NCBI GenBank assembly: GCA_003149565.1 | Contig: QCWH01000008.1 | Span: 29,877-93,876, forward strand | Length of the DNA: 64,000 nt | DNA from: Marivita sp. XM-24bin2 | GTDB lineage: Bacteria > Pseudomonadota > Alphaproteobacteria > Rhodobacterales > Rhodobacteraceae | Reading direction: 5' to 3' | Shown: piece by piece, positions 17,113-26,661 of the stretch | How positions within the stretch are numbered: position 1 is the first letter of the stretch | Layout of the letters: each line of letters opens with the position of its first letter | Position numbers and translations under genes: made by a program | The notes under the pieces: model-generated | The model's database searches: none | Told to the model about the DNA's origin: nothing | The model's input: the letters and a program-made list of their open reading frames with translations, nothing else

Positions 17113-20100
17113 TCAGGCCGCGGAGAACGGATCGTCAAGTACACCCACAAGAGGCATCAGGAACTCGCCGGAATTTGGGTCTAGTGCCGCGTTATGGAAA
17201 CTGTCGATCTGAGCAACTGCTGCGTTCACGCTGGCAGCCGAGCCGTCGAAGATCTGCATTGCAGCCGAGGCATTATCGAGATCGGACATGCCTTTGTGGA
17301 CAGCAAAATACGCGCCGATGTCGGTCTTGTTCGCAAGATAAGCACGGTCGGCCAATTGCTGGTCGATGAAGTCTTGTGTTGCGTCTACGGGTGGGTCCGC
17401 TTTGGCTCCTTCCAGGATCCCGAGGATGGCGATGTCCCGCCCAATACCGCCGCTGTCCAAAGCGTTGACCCAGAAGTCGAACCCGGCTTGATCCGGGATG
17501 CGCCCGAGAACGTTTTCGTAGATCGTGGCCACGAGGTCCGAATTGCTTAGATCGGTTGGGTACGCGGCCAGAGTTTCCGCCTGATTGACGAACAATCCGG
17601 CGGATTCCGCGAGGGTCACGCCGTTGGCAAAGGCGGTTCCCCAGAAATTGAGGCCCACCGCATCGGGTGCGCGGTTGAAGTAGGCGATATAGAGTTCGAT
17701 GAAGTTTTCGAAGTCCGTCTCAGAAAGGCCGGTGGTTCCGCCGAATTGCTGCAGGTTGAAGGCGCTGCCTTCAAAGAAGTCTGTATCGAAATCCAGAAGC
17801 TCTATGCCGATCAGCGTGTCCAGACCGTTGCCGTCCCCGCGACGATCTTGGATAAGAGTGGAGTCAGCGCTCAGTGTCAGCGTGTAGGCGCTTTGTGCGC
17901 CTGAGAAGACCGCTGTGTCGATGCCAGCACCGCCGTTCACAAGATCATTACCGCGCCCCCCTTCAAGGCGGTCATCGCCAAACTCGCCAACCAGAGAGTC
18001 ATTGCCATTCTCGCCTTCCAGAGTGTCGTTGTCGGCACCACCATTGATGAGTTCTGCGAGGTCGCCACCACGGACGAAGTCGTCACTGGCACCGGTGAAG
18101 ATGCGACTTGCGTTTTCTCCACCGCCATTCGGATTGATCCGCGCCACCGTGTCCGGCAGCGTGTCGATGATGAAGATATTTTCGCCATCAATCGGGTAGT
18201 TCGGCCATTGGGCCGCGATTTGGTCAACGGTGACAGGCTCTTGTGTGAAGTCGACGCTGAACAGAAGTTGTCCGTCAAGCGAGCGCACCTCCATCGAGTC
18301 AACCGAGCCTGAGAGTTGGGACAGCTCGGCTGGATCGTTTTTATTGAATGTGCCGGTCAACTCAATGTTCAAGGCTTCGCCAGTGACCGCCTCGATGAAG
18401 ACGGCATTCGTGCCATTGGCAATCACCAGCTCCGTATTCGCATCATTGAGAGCAAAACTGCTCGGTGTTTCCGACAGGGGGTTCGGACGCGTGTAAATAT
18501 ATGCGGCACCGTTTGGAATACTGTCATTGTCCGGCAGATCAGACAGAAGGCGCTGTTGTGCCGTGCCTTGCGTCAGTTCGACGGGCTGCGCAAAGTCGCT
18601 CGCACCGCTCGTGTTCCGCGACAGAGCGCCCGGGTCCAGCCTGAAGCTGTCGGCCTCATCGTATTCGACGTCGTATCCCAAATCTTGCATGGCCGCGATG
18701 GTCAGGGCGCTGATCGGGTTGTCTGGCACACTCGGATTGCCGGGGCCTGCTTCGGGTCTGCGCAATTCCACGCGCGGGGTCATCAGTTCTTCGTCGAAGA
18801 CCGCCTCGCTCCAGTATTCCGCTGCAAGGGCTCCGTCGGCTCCGTCTTCAAGTGCGTTTACACCGTTGAGATCGTCATTCAGTTCAGCCATTTCGCGGAG
18901 ACCGTTTGGACCAGTGTAGGTCGCCACGCCGTCGATCATGCGGACAAGCCCGAACTCTTCCCAAAGCGCGCCGAACCCCAATGCACGGCCTATGGTATTG
19001 GCCACGAATTCATCAAGGTTCAAAAGGTTGCCGACTTCTTCGGAGTTGATGACAATTCGGGAATAGGTCGGCAGTTCGTTGGTTCCAGAGGCACCGTCTC
19101 GTTGGTCGAGAACGCTGGAGATTGCGAGGATGGTTTGCTCGACGCCCTCGAAGGTGAGGGCAATGTCGTCGACGGCAACCTCAATCAAGACGTCATCTAC
19201 ATAGCCGTAGCCTTCAACAAACGCATAGGGCAGGTCGCCGACAATGATCTCTTCCCACCGTTCGACAGCCTCTTCAAAGGCAGAAATGTAGGAGCTGGGC
19301 GTATCATCTGACGCGAATTCGACGGTGATGTCGAAGCGTCCGTCATCCAGTGGGCCGAGGTCCGTCAAATCAAGCCTGTATTGACCCGTTCTGTTCTCAA
19401 AGCCACCGGCGGACAGGTAATATGTGCCACTTTCGTCGGCGACAAATTGCAACCGGCTGTTTGTTCCGCCCCCCCCATCGTCATTCGCGGTGTTCTGAAT
19501 CAAAATGCCGTCGCTGTCATAGACGCCGTTGAAATAGGGGTCTGCGAGGGCGTTTGCCCCATCTGCGGAGACAAGACTGATTTCATAGAGACGGCCTGCG
19601 GTCAGGTTGGCCTCGAACCAATCGTTGTCTTGCGCAAAATCGATGCGGCCGCTGGCGGTTGCGCCGGGGGAAATCGCGCCTGTTGTGTCGATATCCGCAG
19701 CGTAGTCGTCGCGGATACCCGTGTCTCGTACGTCTAACACGTAGGTCCCAAGCCCTTCAAACGCGCCTTGTACCGCGATGAAAAACTCGCCCGAGGACTG
19801 TGGCGTGAAGAAAGATGTGCTGTCGTCGCTGATCAGTTGTTCATTCAGTGTTTGGACAGAGAACAGAGGAGGGCCTGTCAGATCGCTGGTAGCAAATATC
19901 CCGTAGAGGTCAGGGTCCTGAAGGGTGCCGCTATTGGAATCGCGGCCCAAAATCGAGATTTCATAGGTCGCATCTGCTTCGAGCGTCACGCTGAAGGCGT
20001 CGATGTCACCTATGGCTTCAATCTCGCCGGTCGCGCGACCGCCGACCGATACGCTCCCGACACCGGACGCGATGCCAGGCAGAAAGTCATCGACAAATCC

Positions 20101-21918
20101 CTCAAAGCTTGTTGTCAGAGTATAGCTGCCAGTGTTCACCCCGTCCGCGCCGGCGACTTCAATCTGATAGATACCGTCTTCCGGAACCGTAACGCCCGTG
20201 ACCAGAGCGTTGGTATCAACACCGCCATCGTTGTCCGCAGTGCCGGGGACCAATGTCCCGAGGCTGGAAAAAAGACCCGTGATTTCGGGGTTCGGGTTTG
20301 TACCCCTTTCGGTGGCAAGCCCCTCAAGCGAGATGTCATATTCGACGCCGGCAAGCAGCGAAATGTCGAAACGATCTCTGTCGCCTGCGCGTTCGATGTT
20401 CCCAGTGACGGGAACATCGACCTCGGCCGTGCCGAAGACATCGGCAAAGGTGCCGGGCAGATAATCGTCAGCTGCGCCAAGCGACAGGATCGTAAGTTCA
20501 TACCCGCCGGTACCGAATGGCGTGTGACTGCCAACTTCGATCTCGTAGACGTCGGTGGTGTCGACCGTAAACGGACCAGCTTGCGCATTTAGACCTTGAC
20601 CGCCATCATTGTCGGACGAGTCGGCTACGAGGTTATTGAGGCTGTCGAAAACCCCGAAGATCTCGGGATCGGCAAGGTTTCTTATCCCATCAGACGCTGA
20701 TGTGAGGTTGATTGCATAAAGTTGGCCTGCCTCGAGAGACACAACAAATCGATCCCGGTCGTCGACCTGTTCAATACTTCCGAGTTCAGTGGTCCCGACA
20801 TCGATGCTGCCGAAAACAAGCGCATCATCGCCCGGCAGATAGTCGTCCAGCGTCCCAAATTCGACGATCTGTTCAGCTTCGGTCCGGGCGCCCCGTGCGT
20901 CTACTGCTGTAAAACGGATAACGAGGCTTTGGCCCGTCGTTCCGCTGGCTTCCGAGATCAGGATATCTCCATTTTCGAGCAATTCGCCTGTGGCCGTGGG
21001 GGACTCGAATGCGAAGGGGATGACCGTGAACACCTCTTCGTCGCCGTCCGCGAAGTTCGTGAGTACGTTTCCGATAACTTCCGGTTCGGTGAAACTGTAG
21101 TTCTGGATTGGGTCAGGTTCCCCGTAGGGCGCCGAGTTGATTGCGAAATTGCGGGTGAAGTCGATTGTGGCGGGTTCAATGAAACCTCTGACTGTTTCCC
21201 CGAGGAGGTTCGTTTCCGGCGACCCGTCAAAGTTCGGTATGATCCAGTCGACTGTGCCCAAAATACGAACGGAGACAGCTTCGTCATCCTCGACCAACTC
21301 ATCAACAAGCGCAGCAAAGTTTAACGACTGGGTTTGACCGAAGCTGTATGTGACCGTGAAATCTTCGCCGTTGATTGCGCTTTCCGCTGTAACGATGACT
21401 GAGATCTGACGATCTGCAATGTATGCGTCGGGGGAGTCCCCGCTCCCTAGGAACTCGCTCAAAGAACTGGGAATATCCGTGGGGATCGAGTATGTGATAT
21501 CGTCGCCTTCGTTGACGATTTCGGGTGATGTCAGGTCAAAATACTCGAGGGTATATGTGCCAGTCGTCGAGTTTTCAGCGAAACCGGTGCCGACGGAGAA
21601 ATAGTGGGTCCCGGTATAGCTTGCAGTGAAAAAATCGAGGCTGTTTCTGCCTACACCGCTGTCTGCGTCGCCCGTTCCCGAGAGGTAAATACCACTGTCG
21701 TCATAAATTCCTAGAAACTCGGGGTCCAGCAGAGTGCCGTCATTTGTCGGCGCTCCCCGAACTTGAATTTCGTATTCATGGCCTGCAACCAAAGATACTT
21801 CGAACCAATCCTCGTCAAAGTAAGTTTCAATTCCGCCAGTTGATGGTACGCCCGCAATTGCGCTTCCATAATTGCTATCTGGGTCGAAAACACTATCGAA
21901 ATCGGGATCTTCTTCCAT
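17113..21918 (-). CDS. Giant PPC-repeat / RTX / DUF4214 protein with an inactive zincin domain
   Basis: The chosen ATG (21918) has GGAGG 8 bases upstream and gives 1601 residues. In order: one PPC-like beta domain, a Calx-beta/cadherin-like stretch, four more PPC-like repeats (each with D-D-Y/F-L-P and D-R-D-x-F), then a domain matching metzincin-like secreted proteases (about 18690-19320). Its expected HExxH is ANTIGR and its third His is missing from EYWSEAVFDEELMTP, so it cannot bind zinc in the usual way. RTX calcium-binding nonapeptides (GGADNDTLEGENGNDSL) and a C-terminal DUF4214 repeat region follow. There is no Sec signal; the acidic, Cys-free, RTX-tailed design suggests type I secretion, but no exporter is in the window. 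Probably a surface or matrix protein. Confidence 0.8.
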   Translation of the reverse strand: MEEDPDFDSVFDPDSNYGSAIAGVPSTGGIETYFDEDWFEVSLVAGHEYEIQVRGAPTNDGTLLDPEFLGIYDDSGIYLSGTGDADSGVGRNSLDFFTASYTGTHYFSVGTGFAENSTTGTYTLEYFDLTSPEIVNEGDDITYSIPTDIPSSLSEFLGSGDSPDAYIADRQISVIVTAESAINGEDFTVTYSFGQTQSLNFAALVDELVEDDEAVSVRILGTVDWIIPNFDGSPETNLLGETVRGFIEPATIDFTRNFAINSAPYGEPDPIQNYSFTEPEVIGNVLTNFADGDEEVFTVIPFAFESPTATGELLENGDILISEASGTTGQSLVIRFTAVDARGARTEAEQIVEFGTLDDYLPGDDALVFGSIDVGTTELGSIEQVDDRDRFVVSLEAGQLYAINLTSASDGIRNLADPEIFGVFDSLNNLVADSSDNDGGQGLNAQAGPFTVDTTDVYEIEVGSHTPFGTGGYELTILSLGAADDYLPGTFADVFGTAEVDVPVTGNIERAGDRDRFDISLLAGVEYDISLEGLATERGTNPNPEITGLFSSLGTLVPGTADNDGGVDTNALVTGVTVPEDGIYQIEVAGADGVNTGSYTLTTSFEGFVDDFLPGIASGVGSVSVGGRATGEIEAIGDIDAFSVTLEADATYEISILGRDSNSGTLQDPDLYGIFATSDLTGPPLFSVQTLNEQLISDDSTSFFTPQSSGEFFIAVQGAFEGLGTYVLDVRDTGIRDDYAADIDTTGAISPGATASGRIDFAQDNDWFEANLTAGRLYEISLVSADGANALADPYFNGVYDSDGILIQNTANDDGGGGTNSRLQFVADESGTYYLSAGGFENRTGQYRLDLTDLGPLDDGRFDITVEFASDDTPSSYISAFEEAVERWEEIIVGDLPYAFVEGYGYVDDVLIEVAVDDIALTFEGVEQTILAISSVLDQRDGASGTNELPTYSRIVINSEEVGNLLNLDEFVANTIGRALGFGALWEEFGLVRMIDGVATYTGPNGLREMAELNDDLNGVNALEDGADGALAAEYWSEAVFDEELMTPRVELRRPEAGPGNPSVPDNPISALTIAAMQDLGYDVEYDEADSFRLDPGALSRNTSGASDFAQPVELTQGTAQQRLLSDLPDNDSIPNGAAYIYTRPNPLSETPSSFALNDANTELVIANGTNAVFIEAVTGEALNIELTGTFNKNDPAELSQLSGSVDSMEVRSLDGQLLFSVDFTQEPVTVDQIAAQWPNYPIDGENIFIIDTLPDTVARINPNGGGENASRIFTGASDDFVRGGDLAELINGGADNDTLEGENGNDSLVGEFGDDRLEGGRGNDLVNGGAGIDTAVFSGAQSAYTLTLSADSTLIQDRRGDGNGLDTLIGIELLDFDTDFFEGSAFNLQQFGGTTGLSETDFENFIELYIAYFNRAPDAVGLNFWGTAFANGVTLAESAGLFVNQAETLAAYPTDLSNSDLVATIYENVLGRIPDQAGFDFWVNALDSGGIGRDIAILGILEGAKADPPVDATQDFIDQQLADRAYLANKTDIGAYFAVHKGMSDLDNASAAMQIFDGSAASVNAAVAQIDSFHNAALDPNSGEFLMPLVGVLDDPFSAA

Positions 21919-22087
21919 GAAACGGCCTCCAAGTGACAACTGTCGGGCGGGGGGCGAAGGCACCAGATTGGCAAACAGACAGCACAGGTCGCTATTGCAA
22001 GCTTTGTACTTGTTTATGAAACTGAATTTTCCGGCCCCAGATGGATCAATCAGACGGGGAAACTTCCCCTAAGTCAAGGATGGCCTG

Positions 22088-22267
22088 ATGCTTGAGTTTG
22101 ATGGCGAGGCGTTCAGCATGGAACAGCGTGAAAAACTGACATATCGTAATCGGCCAGCTATGACTGGGGTGACAGGAATATTTCGCGAAGAAGTGAGTGA
22201 AATTCGGGTGATCTCGTCCTATGGTGCCTGTGTGCAATGTCAGACAAGCGATTGGATCAAGACATGA
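22088..22267 (+). CDS. Possible 59-residue protein translationally coupled to the caspase gene
   Basis: An ATG with an AAGGA about 8 bases upstream opens a 59-residue frame with two cysteines near its end (ACVQCQTSDW). Its stop TGA overlaps the ATG of the next gene in an ATGA, the arrangement of coupled genes. Nothing similar is known to me. It could encode a small partner of the caspase-like protein or simply be a leader that delivers ribosomes. Confidence 0.35.
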   Translation: MLEFDGEAFSMEQREKLTYRNRPAMTGVTGIFREEVSEIRVISSYGACVQCQTSDWIKT

Positions 22268-23769
22268 GCTACTTTGTTCGACTGTTCGTCCTGCCTCTTG
22301 TTGTTACGTGGTCGATTGTGAGTACCGCTTGGGCCGCTCCTGATCGGGTGGCGCTTGTGATCGGCATGGCAGATTACGAGGCGATTACGCCGCTAACAAA
22401 TACTAAAAACGATGCTGACGCCCTTGCCGAAACGCTGACCGAGATTGGGTTCGATGTAACGCGCGTCGTGGATGTGAGCCTTGATGAACTGCGCGCGGTG
22501 ATGAAGGATTTTTCGTTCCGGTCGGAAACAGCCGATCTGGCGCTCATCTATTTTGCAGGTCACGGCATCGAGGTGCAGGGCGAGAACTTCCTGATACCGA
22601 TTGATGCGCGTCCACGGTCGAATGCTGAGGTTCAAAACCAGTCTGTTTCACTCAAAGAGATGCTTGAAGTGGTCGAAAAGGCCCGCGTGATGAGGATTGT
22701 TATCCTCGACAGTTGTCGTGACAATCCGCTTGGCGGCGATATTGACACCAGCGCAGCGGTCCAATCCGCGTTTCAATCCACCGATCAGGCCACGCGCGGG
22801 GTGGGTGGCTTGGCGCCTGCCAACCCGGACCGTGGAACTCTTGTCGCATTTGCCGCGAAGGACGGGCAGGTCGCTTTGGATGGTACACAAGGCAACAGCC
22901 CGTATGCCCGTGCCTTGATGGACAAAATGTCCAAACCGGGCCTCGAAATAAGCTTGATGTTCCGTCAGGTTCGGGATGCCGTGCTCGAAGAAACGCGAAA
23001 CCTTCAAGAGCCATACACCTATGGCTCATTAACGGGGCAACCCTTCTACCTGTCGGGCGGCCCGGAAGATACACCCGAGGTCGCGGCTGCAGAGCCGTCA
23101 AAGTCTTGGTCGAAACTGCGCCCGGATCAGGAATCGCAATTGTTGGCCCTTGCAAACCTCGGAGACACGCGCTCGATGCTTGGGCTGGCGTATATTCGCC
23201 TCAACCCTGAGGACAGTCGGTTTGACCCGGCTCAGGCTGTCGGCTTCTTGCAGCGGGCGGTTGAACGCGGGTCACCCGAGGCGCAGATGGAGTTAGCCAA
23301 ACTCTATGAACAGGGGATCGGTGTTGATGTCGATGAAGCCCGCGCGCTGGAACTTTATCAGGCGGCGGCGGATCAGGGGTTTGCCGACGCAATCAATGAT
23401 TTGGGTTTCCTGCATTATCAAGGTGGGCTGGGGCTGCGCCCGAACCCAGACAAAGCGCTTGAGCTTTTCGAACGTGCGGCGGACCTGCGCCACCCCGAGG
23501 CGCAGTTCAATTTTGCTGCGTTGATTGATGACGGTCTGATCCCTGACAAAGGGCCAAAGGATGCCGCGCAGTACTTGTATGCAGCCTTGCGCAGTGGCAG
23601 CCAGGACGTCCTGAACCTGTTGCTGGAGCGCCCAACCATGTTTGCGGAGGAAACACGCCGCGAATTGCAGGCGCAGTTGCAGGCGTTCAATTTTTATGAG
23701 GGGTCCATAGACGGAGATATCGGGCCCGGAACGAAACGGGGAATCCGGGCCGCGTACGGGCTTGAGTAG
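22264..23769 (+). CDS. Periplasmic caspase-like (peptidase C14) protein with Sel1 repeats and peptidoglycan-binding domain
   Basis: From the ATG at 22264 the product is 501 residues; a frame start at 22237 would add 9. A signal peptide ends near AWA. The caspase fold follows (RVALVIGMADYEAITPL), with catalytic His in IYFAGHGIEVQG and Cys in ILDSCRDNPLGG. Residues about 285-430 form Sel1-like helical repeats (EAQMELAKLYEQGIGV, ADAINDLGFLHYQGG), typical protein-binding scaffolds. The end (NFYEGSIDGDIGPGTKRGI) is a PG_binding_1 domain. Both catalytic residues are present, so it is probably an active periplasmic cysteine peptidase anchored to the wall. Its stop lies 3 bases from the convergent next gene. 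Confidence 0.87.
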   Translation: MSYFVRLFVLPLVVTWSIVSTAWAAPDRVALVIGMADYEAITPLTNTKNDADALAETLTEIGFDVTRVVDVSLDELRAVMKDFSFRSETADLALIYFAGHGIEVQGENFLIPIDARPRSNAEVQNQSVSLKEMLEVVEKARVMRIVILDSCRDNPLGGDIDTSAAVQSAFQSTDQATRGVGGLAPANPDRGTLVAFAAKDGQVALDGTQGNSPYARALMDKMSKPGLEISLMFRQVRDAVLEETRNLQEPYTYGSLTGQPFYLSGGPEDTPEVAAAEPSKSWSKLRPDQESQLLALANLGDTRSMLGLAYIRLNPEDSRFDPAQAVGFLQRAVERGSPEAQMELAKLYEQGIGVDVDEARALELYQAAADQGFADAINDLGFLHYQGGLGLRPNPDKALELFERAADLRHPEAQFNFAALIDDGLIPDKGPKDAAQYLYAALRSGSQDVLNLLLERPTMFAEETRRELQAQLQAFNFYEGSIDGDIGPGTKRGIRAAYGLE

Positions 23770-23772
23770 ACC

Positions 23773-24483
23773 CTAACTGGAGCGCAAGAGCACCTTGTTC
23801 GACCCGACTGCAGCGGCAATGCGTTGATAGTGGATTGCCCGCGTCGCGTCTGAGCTGGCCGAGCGCAGAAGCACCGTTTCGGCTTCAGCGACGATTGCGC
23901 TGGCCTGTTGATTCAAACTCGATGCGCGAGGTTCTCGGACCGCCCGCATCGGAGGCGTGGGAACTGATTGCCCGCTCTCTGTTCTGATCCGTGCTGTCAG
24001 TGCCGGTTTCTGCCGGTCCAGGTTGCTTCGCACAAGAGAGTCGAGTTTGCGGGCGGTATCTAGAAGGACATCGCGGGCTTCTGCGTAATCTCCGTTCGCC
24101 GGGATTTCCTGAGCCAGCTGGCGATAGGTGGAGGCAAAACAGGCGATTTTATACTCGTCTCCCATAAATTCGCAGATCTGCTGGATCTGGTTGAGTTGGG
24201 TGACGATCTCTGTCGTGCGGGCATTAGATACGGCAACGGCTGGACCGGAAGGGCGCACCGTCCGGTTTTCGCCTTCCGACGAGTTCCCGCCTCCGCCGAT
24301 GTCATCCCCCCCGACCTGAGCGTATTCAGGATAGATCAATTCAACCGTGCCGATGGGGGCGCCGCGGTCCAGGATGTTGGAAGGGCCATCGGGTGTCGAT
24401 GCCACCACCACCGCTGGCACGGCGAGCGCGCCCAAAAAGATAGGAAGGCCGAGCATTCGGGTGGTGTTCTTTCTTGAAATCAT
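23773..24483 (-). CDS. Hypothetical secreted protein with a Gly-rich and a helical part
   Basis: I do not recognise this 236-residue protein. The ATG at 24483 has GGAAGG about 9 bases upstream, better than the first ATG at 24516. A hydrophobic segment (LPIFLGALAVPAVVVAS) forms a signal peptide or anchor. A short Gly-rich stretch (GGDDIGGGGNSSEG) follows. A helical domain of about 70 residues has two cysteines spaced by 11 residues (QQICEFMGDEYKIACF), likely a disulfide. The C-terminus is helical and basic. It lies downstream of the TolQR-like operon on the same strand, separated by 157 bases. Confidence 0.6.
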   Translation of the reverse strand: MISRKNTTRMLGLPIFLGALAVPAVVVASTPDGPSNILDRGAPIGTVELIYPEYAQVGGDDIGGGGNSSEGENRTVRPSGPAVAVSNARTTEIVTQLNQIQQICEFMGDEYKIACFASTYRQLAQEIPANGDYAEARDVLLDTARKLDSLVRSNLDRQKPALTARIRTESGQSVPTPPMRAVREPRASSLNQQASAIVAEAETVLLRSASSDATRAIHYQRIAAAVGSNKVLLRSS

Positions 24484-24640
24484 GGCGTGCGCCTTCCGTT
24501 GGGTGGCAATGAACATTCTAAAACCGCGGGCTACCGTTCAGTACGCTGAGTTAAGCAGTGCCCAGTAGACTACATGACGTAACGGTAAGGCGGGACAGAT
24601 TGCAAAGCAAGTTCGGCATCCAACTGGCACATGCGTCGCC

Positions 24641-26248
24641 TCACTCTGCTGCTGTTGTGACAAAGAAGTAGACCCATTCGCCTTTGAAATCCGGATCGCT
24701 TGCGCGCGCGTCACTGACCCTATCGCGCAGCCAATCCAGATATGGTTCTGCAGGTTCTACAAGCGGTCGGAAGCCTTCGTAGAGAGGCACCGAAGATGCA
24801 AAAGCCACAGCGATTTCCTGGCCGAACGGCGGTCCGATTTCGATGTAGAGGCCAGGTTCGCCTGCTTCCAACACGGTTTCGGATCCGATTTGCAGAGCGC
24901 CTTCTGCTGGGGTCAGTGTCAAAGGCGTGAACTGGTTTGGCATGAGATGCAGTACGTTGCCGTTGGCATCGAAATAATCGACATAAACAAAGGCGTCATA
25001 GTCCGCCCCCTGAAGAGCCATGACCAGCGGACTGCCTTCGGTATATCGGAATTCCCGCGCATGCGTGCTTTCGCCGACAAGCAGTGGATTGGTGATTTGA
25101 TCTGTGGATTGCGGAAGCCCCACGCTGGCAATCCCGGCAAGGGCTCCGCATTGCGGGCGAGGCAAGATAAGAAGATTGTCGCGCACCGGAATGTCGGCAC
25201 CCATCTGTGCCTGCATGGCGGCAACGACGCTGGAGCGTAGTTCCGGTTCAGGGACGTGGCCAGCCACCACGAGCGTGTTGTCGGCTGGATCAAATTCGAC
25301 TTGAAGACGTGAACAGGGAACGGCGCTTAGGACACCAGTGATGCCATCGCGGACCTCCGCTGCTGCGCCGCTTAGATCACCCGGTTCCATGAAGCTTTGG
25401 AACGCGGAAAGGGAAACTGGATCAATTGCACCGTCTCCGGATCCTTGAAACGCCAGAGACGCTTTTGCCCGGTCTGTTTCCGGTGCGACAGGCCCGGTTG
25501 GTTCCAGGACGACGGATTGCTGGGCGACCGGAATGACAGTGGGTTTGGCCTCGGCTACGCTGACGGCCGAGGTTGCGACTGGGGCTGCAGGGTCAATAAC
25601 CGGGACGGCGGCGTTAGGACGAAAGGCCACGGGTTCTGCTGCTGTGAGCGGAGCGCTGCTCTGTGTGACATCTATTGGTCTTGAGGTCGTGACCTGGCCG
25701 ACAAGTGCACTTGTCTGAACACTTGCCGGTATGGTGGCCTGGGCGGGCGTCGCCTCGGCCACGATCGCAGCTTCTGAGATAGCTTGCGGTGAAATAGTGG
25801 CTTCGTCCAAGCCTTGCATGATGGGTTGTGCCAAAGCTGCGGTATCTTGTGGTACGGACAAGGCCTGAGCGGACGAAGGGTCCGCCGACACGGCAGCGGC
25901 GCGCGGAGAGGTCGGGGCATCTGTAACCAAAGCCTCGATTGTCGGCGTGATCGCTATGGATTGTGTGCCCGTGGGCGCCATAGTCGTTGCGCGTGAAACA
26001 GCGATTTGGCCTTGCCCGAGAGACGCTCCGCTTGTGTCGCCTGACAGAGCTTGATCTGCATCAGGGGCTGTTTCCCGCGCTGTGCTGCGTTGCACTTGAT
26101 AGGCGGCGAGTTCGATCTGGGTTTCAGGAACCGGTTGTTCGGGAATGTCGCCCGGTCTTGTCGAGAGATAGAGGATGTAGGCACCTGCAACATGTGCACT
26201 GACCGAAGCCGCCAGGGCCAATGCCCAGATGATGGCAGACTTGCTCAT
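24641..26248 (-). CDS. TonB/TolA-position protein with BON-like and DUF4384-like C-terminal module
   Basis: The 535-residue protein has one N-terminal membrane helix (about 5-28), a long Ala/Pro/Thr/Gln-rich low-complexity span (about 35-290) that could cross the periplasm, and a folded C-terminus. Residues about 300-390 hold two cysteines around a BON-like unit (PCSRLQVEF...TLVVAGHVPE...PRPQCGAL). Residues about 395-535 look like DUF4384 (NVLHLMPN, SSVPLYEGFRP). It takes the place of TonB or TolA after ExbB and two ExbDs, overlapping the second ExbD by 4 bases. The same two-domain C-terminus occurs in the T6SS kinase at 52983-55190. It probably converts motor energy into a periplasmic action; the target is unknown. 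Confidence 0.7.
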   Translation of the reverse strand: MSKSAIIWALALAASVSAHVAGAYILYLSTRPGDIPEQPVPETQIELAAYQVQRSTARETAPDADQALSGDTSGASLGQGQIAVSRATTMAPTGTQSIAITPTIEALVTDAPTSPRAAAVSADPSSAQALSVPQDTAALAQPIMQGLDEATISPQAISEAAIVAEATPAQATIPASVQTSALVGQVTTSRPIDVTQSSAPLTAAEPVAFRPNAAVPVIDPAAPVATSAVSVAEAKPTVIPVAQQSVVLEPTGPVAPETDRAKASLAFQGSGDGAIDPVSLSAFQSFMEPGDLSGAAAEVRDGITGVLSAVPCSRLQVEFDPADNTLVVAGHVPEPELRSSVVAAMQAQMGADIPVRDNLLILPRPQCGALAGIASVGLPQSTDQITNPLLVGESTHAREFRYTEGSPLVMALQGADYDAFVYVDYFDANGNVLHLMPNQFTPLTLTPAEGALQIGSETVLEAGEPGLYIEIGPPFGQEIAVAFASSVPLYEGFRPLVEPAEPYLDWLRDRVSDARASDPDFKGEWVYFFVTTAAE

Positions 26249-26661
26249 GGGATTGGCGGCGTGGCTTCGGGTGTGACAACCAGCACGACGTCTTTGGCTC
26301 CAAGCCCTTCGATACGACTGACCAGAGGCAAGACGTGACGCAACTCCGTATCTCGATGCGCATTGATGCGGACGAGCGTCTCTGCGCTGGCTGACAGCCC
26401 CTGCGCAACAACCTCGTTGAGCGCGCCATCTGCAACGGCAAGGCCGTCAACCGCAAAGTCGCCTGCGGCGGATACTGAGACCGTGATGCCACCAGATGGC
26501 ATATCCGCTCCAGTCTCGGCTGAGGGTGGGGTAACATCAAAGGGAGCGGTCGCATCCATACGCCCGATCAGCATAAAAAAGACCAACAGGAAGAAGACCA
26601 CGTCAATCAAAGCGACAATGGTTTCTGGGGGCTGTTTGCTGATGGGGCGCGACAGTTTCAT
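26245..26661 (-). CDS. ExbD/TolR-family protein (second copy)
   Basis: The 138-residue protein has one N-terminal membrane helix carrying the essential aspartate (ALIDVVFFLLVFFML, about 17-31), followed by a small periplasmic domain. ExbD/TolR proteins form, with ExbB/TolQ, a proton-driven motor. It overlaps its neighbours by 4 bases on both sides, so the operon is tightly coupled. It differs clearly from the first ExbD (26658-27098) and may form a heterodimer with it. Confidence 0.85.
   Translation of the reverse strand: MKLSRPISKQPPETIVALIDVVFFLLVFFMLIGRMDATAPFDVTPPSAETGADMPSGGITVSVSAAGDFAVDGLAVADGALNEVVAQGLSASAETLVRINAHRDTELRHVLPLVSRIEGLGAKDVVLVVTPEATPPIP

Noticed and set aside
17113-21918. 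RTX toxin
   Set aside because: Only a short run of RTX repeats, no acylation or pore-forming region and no linked type I exporter in the window. A surface or matrix protein fits better.
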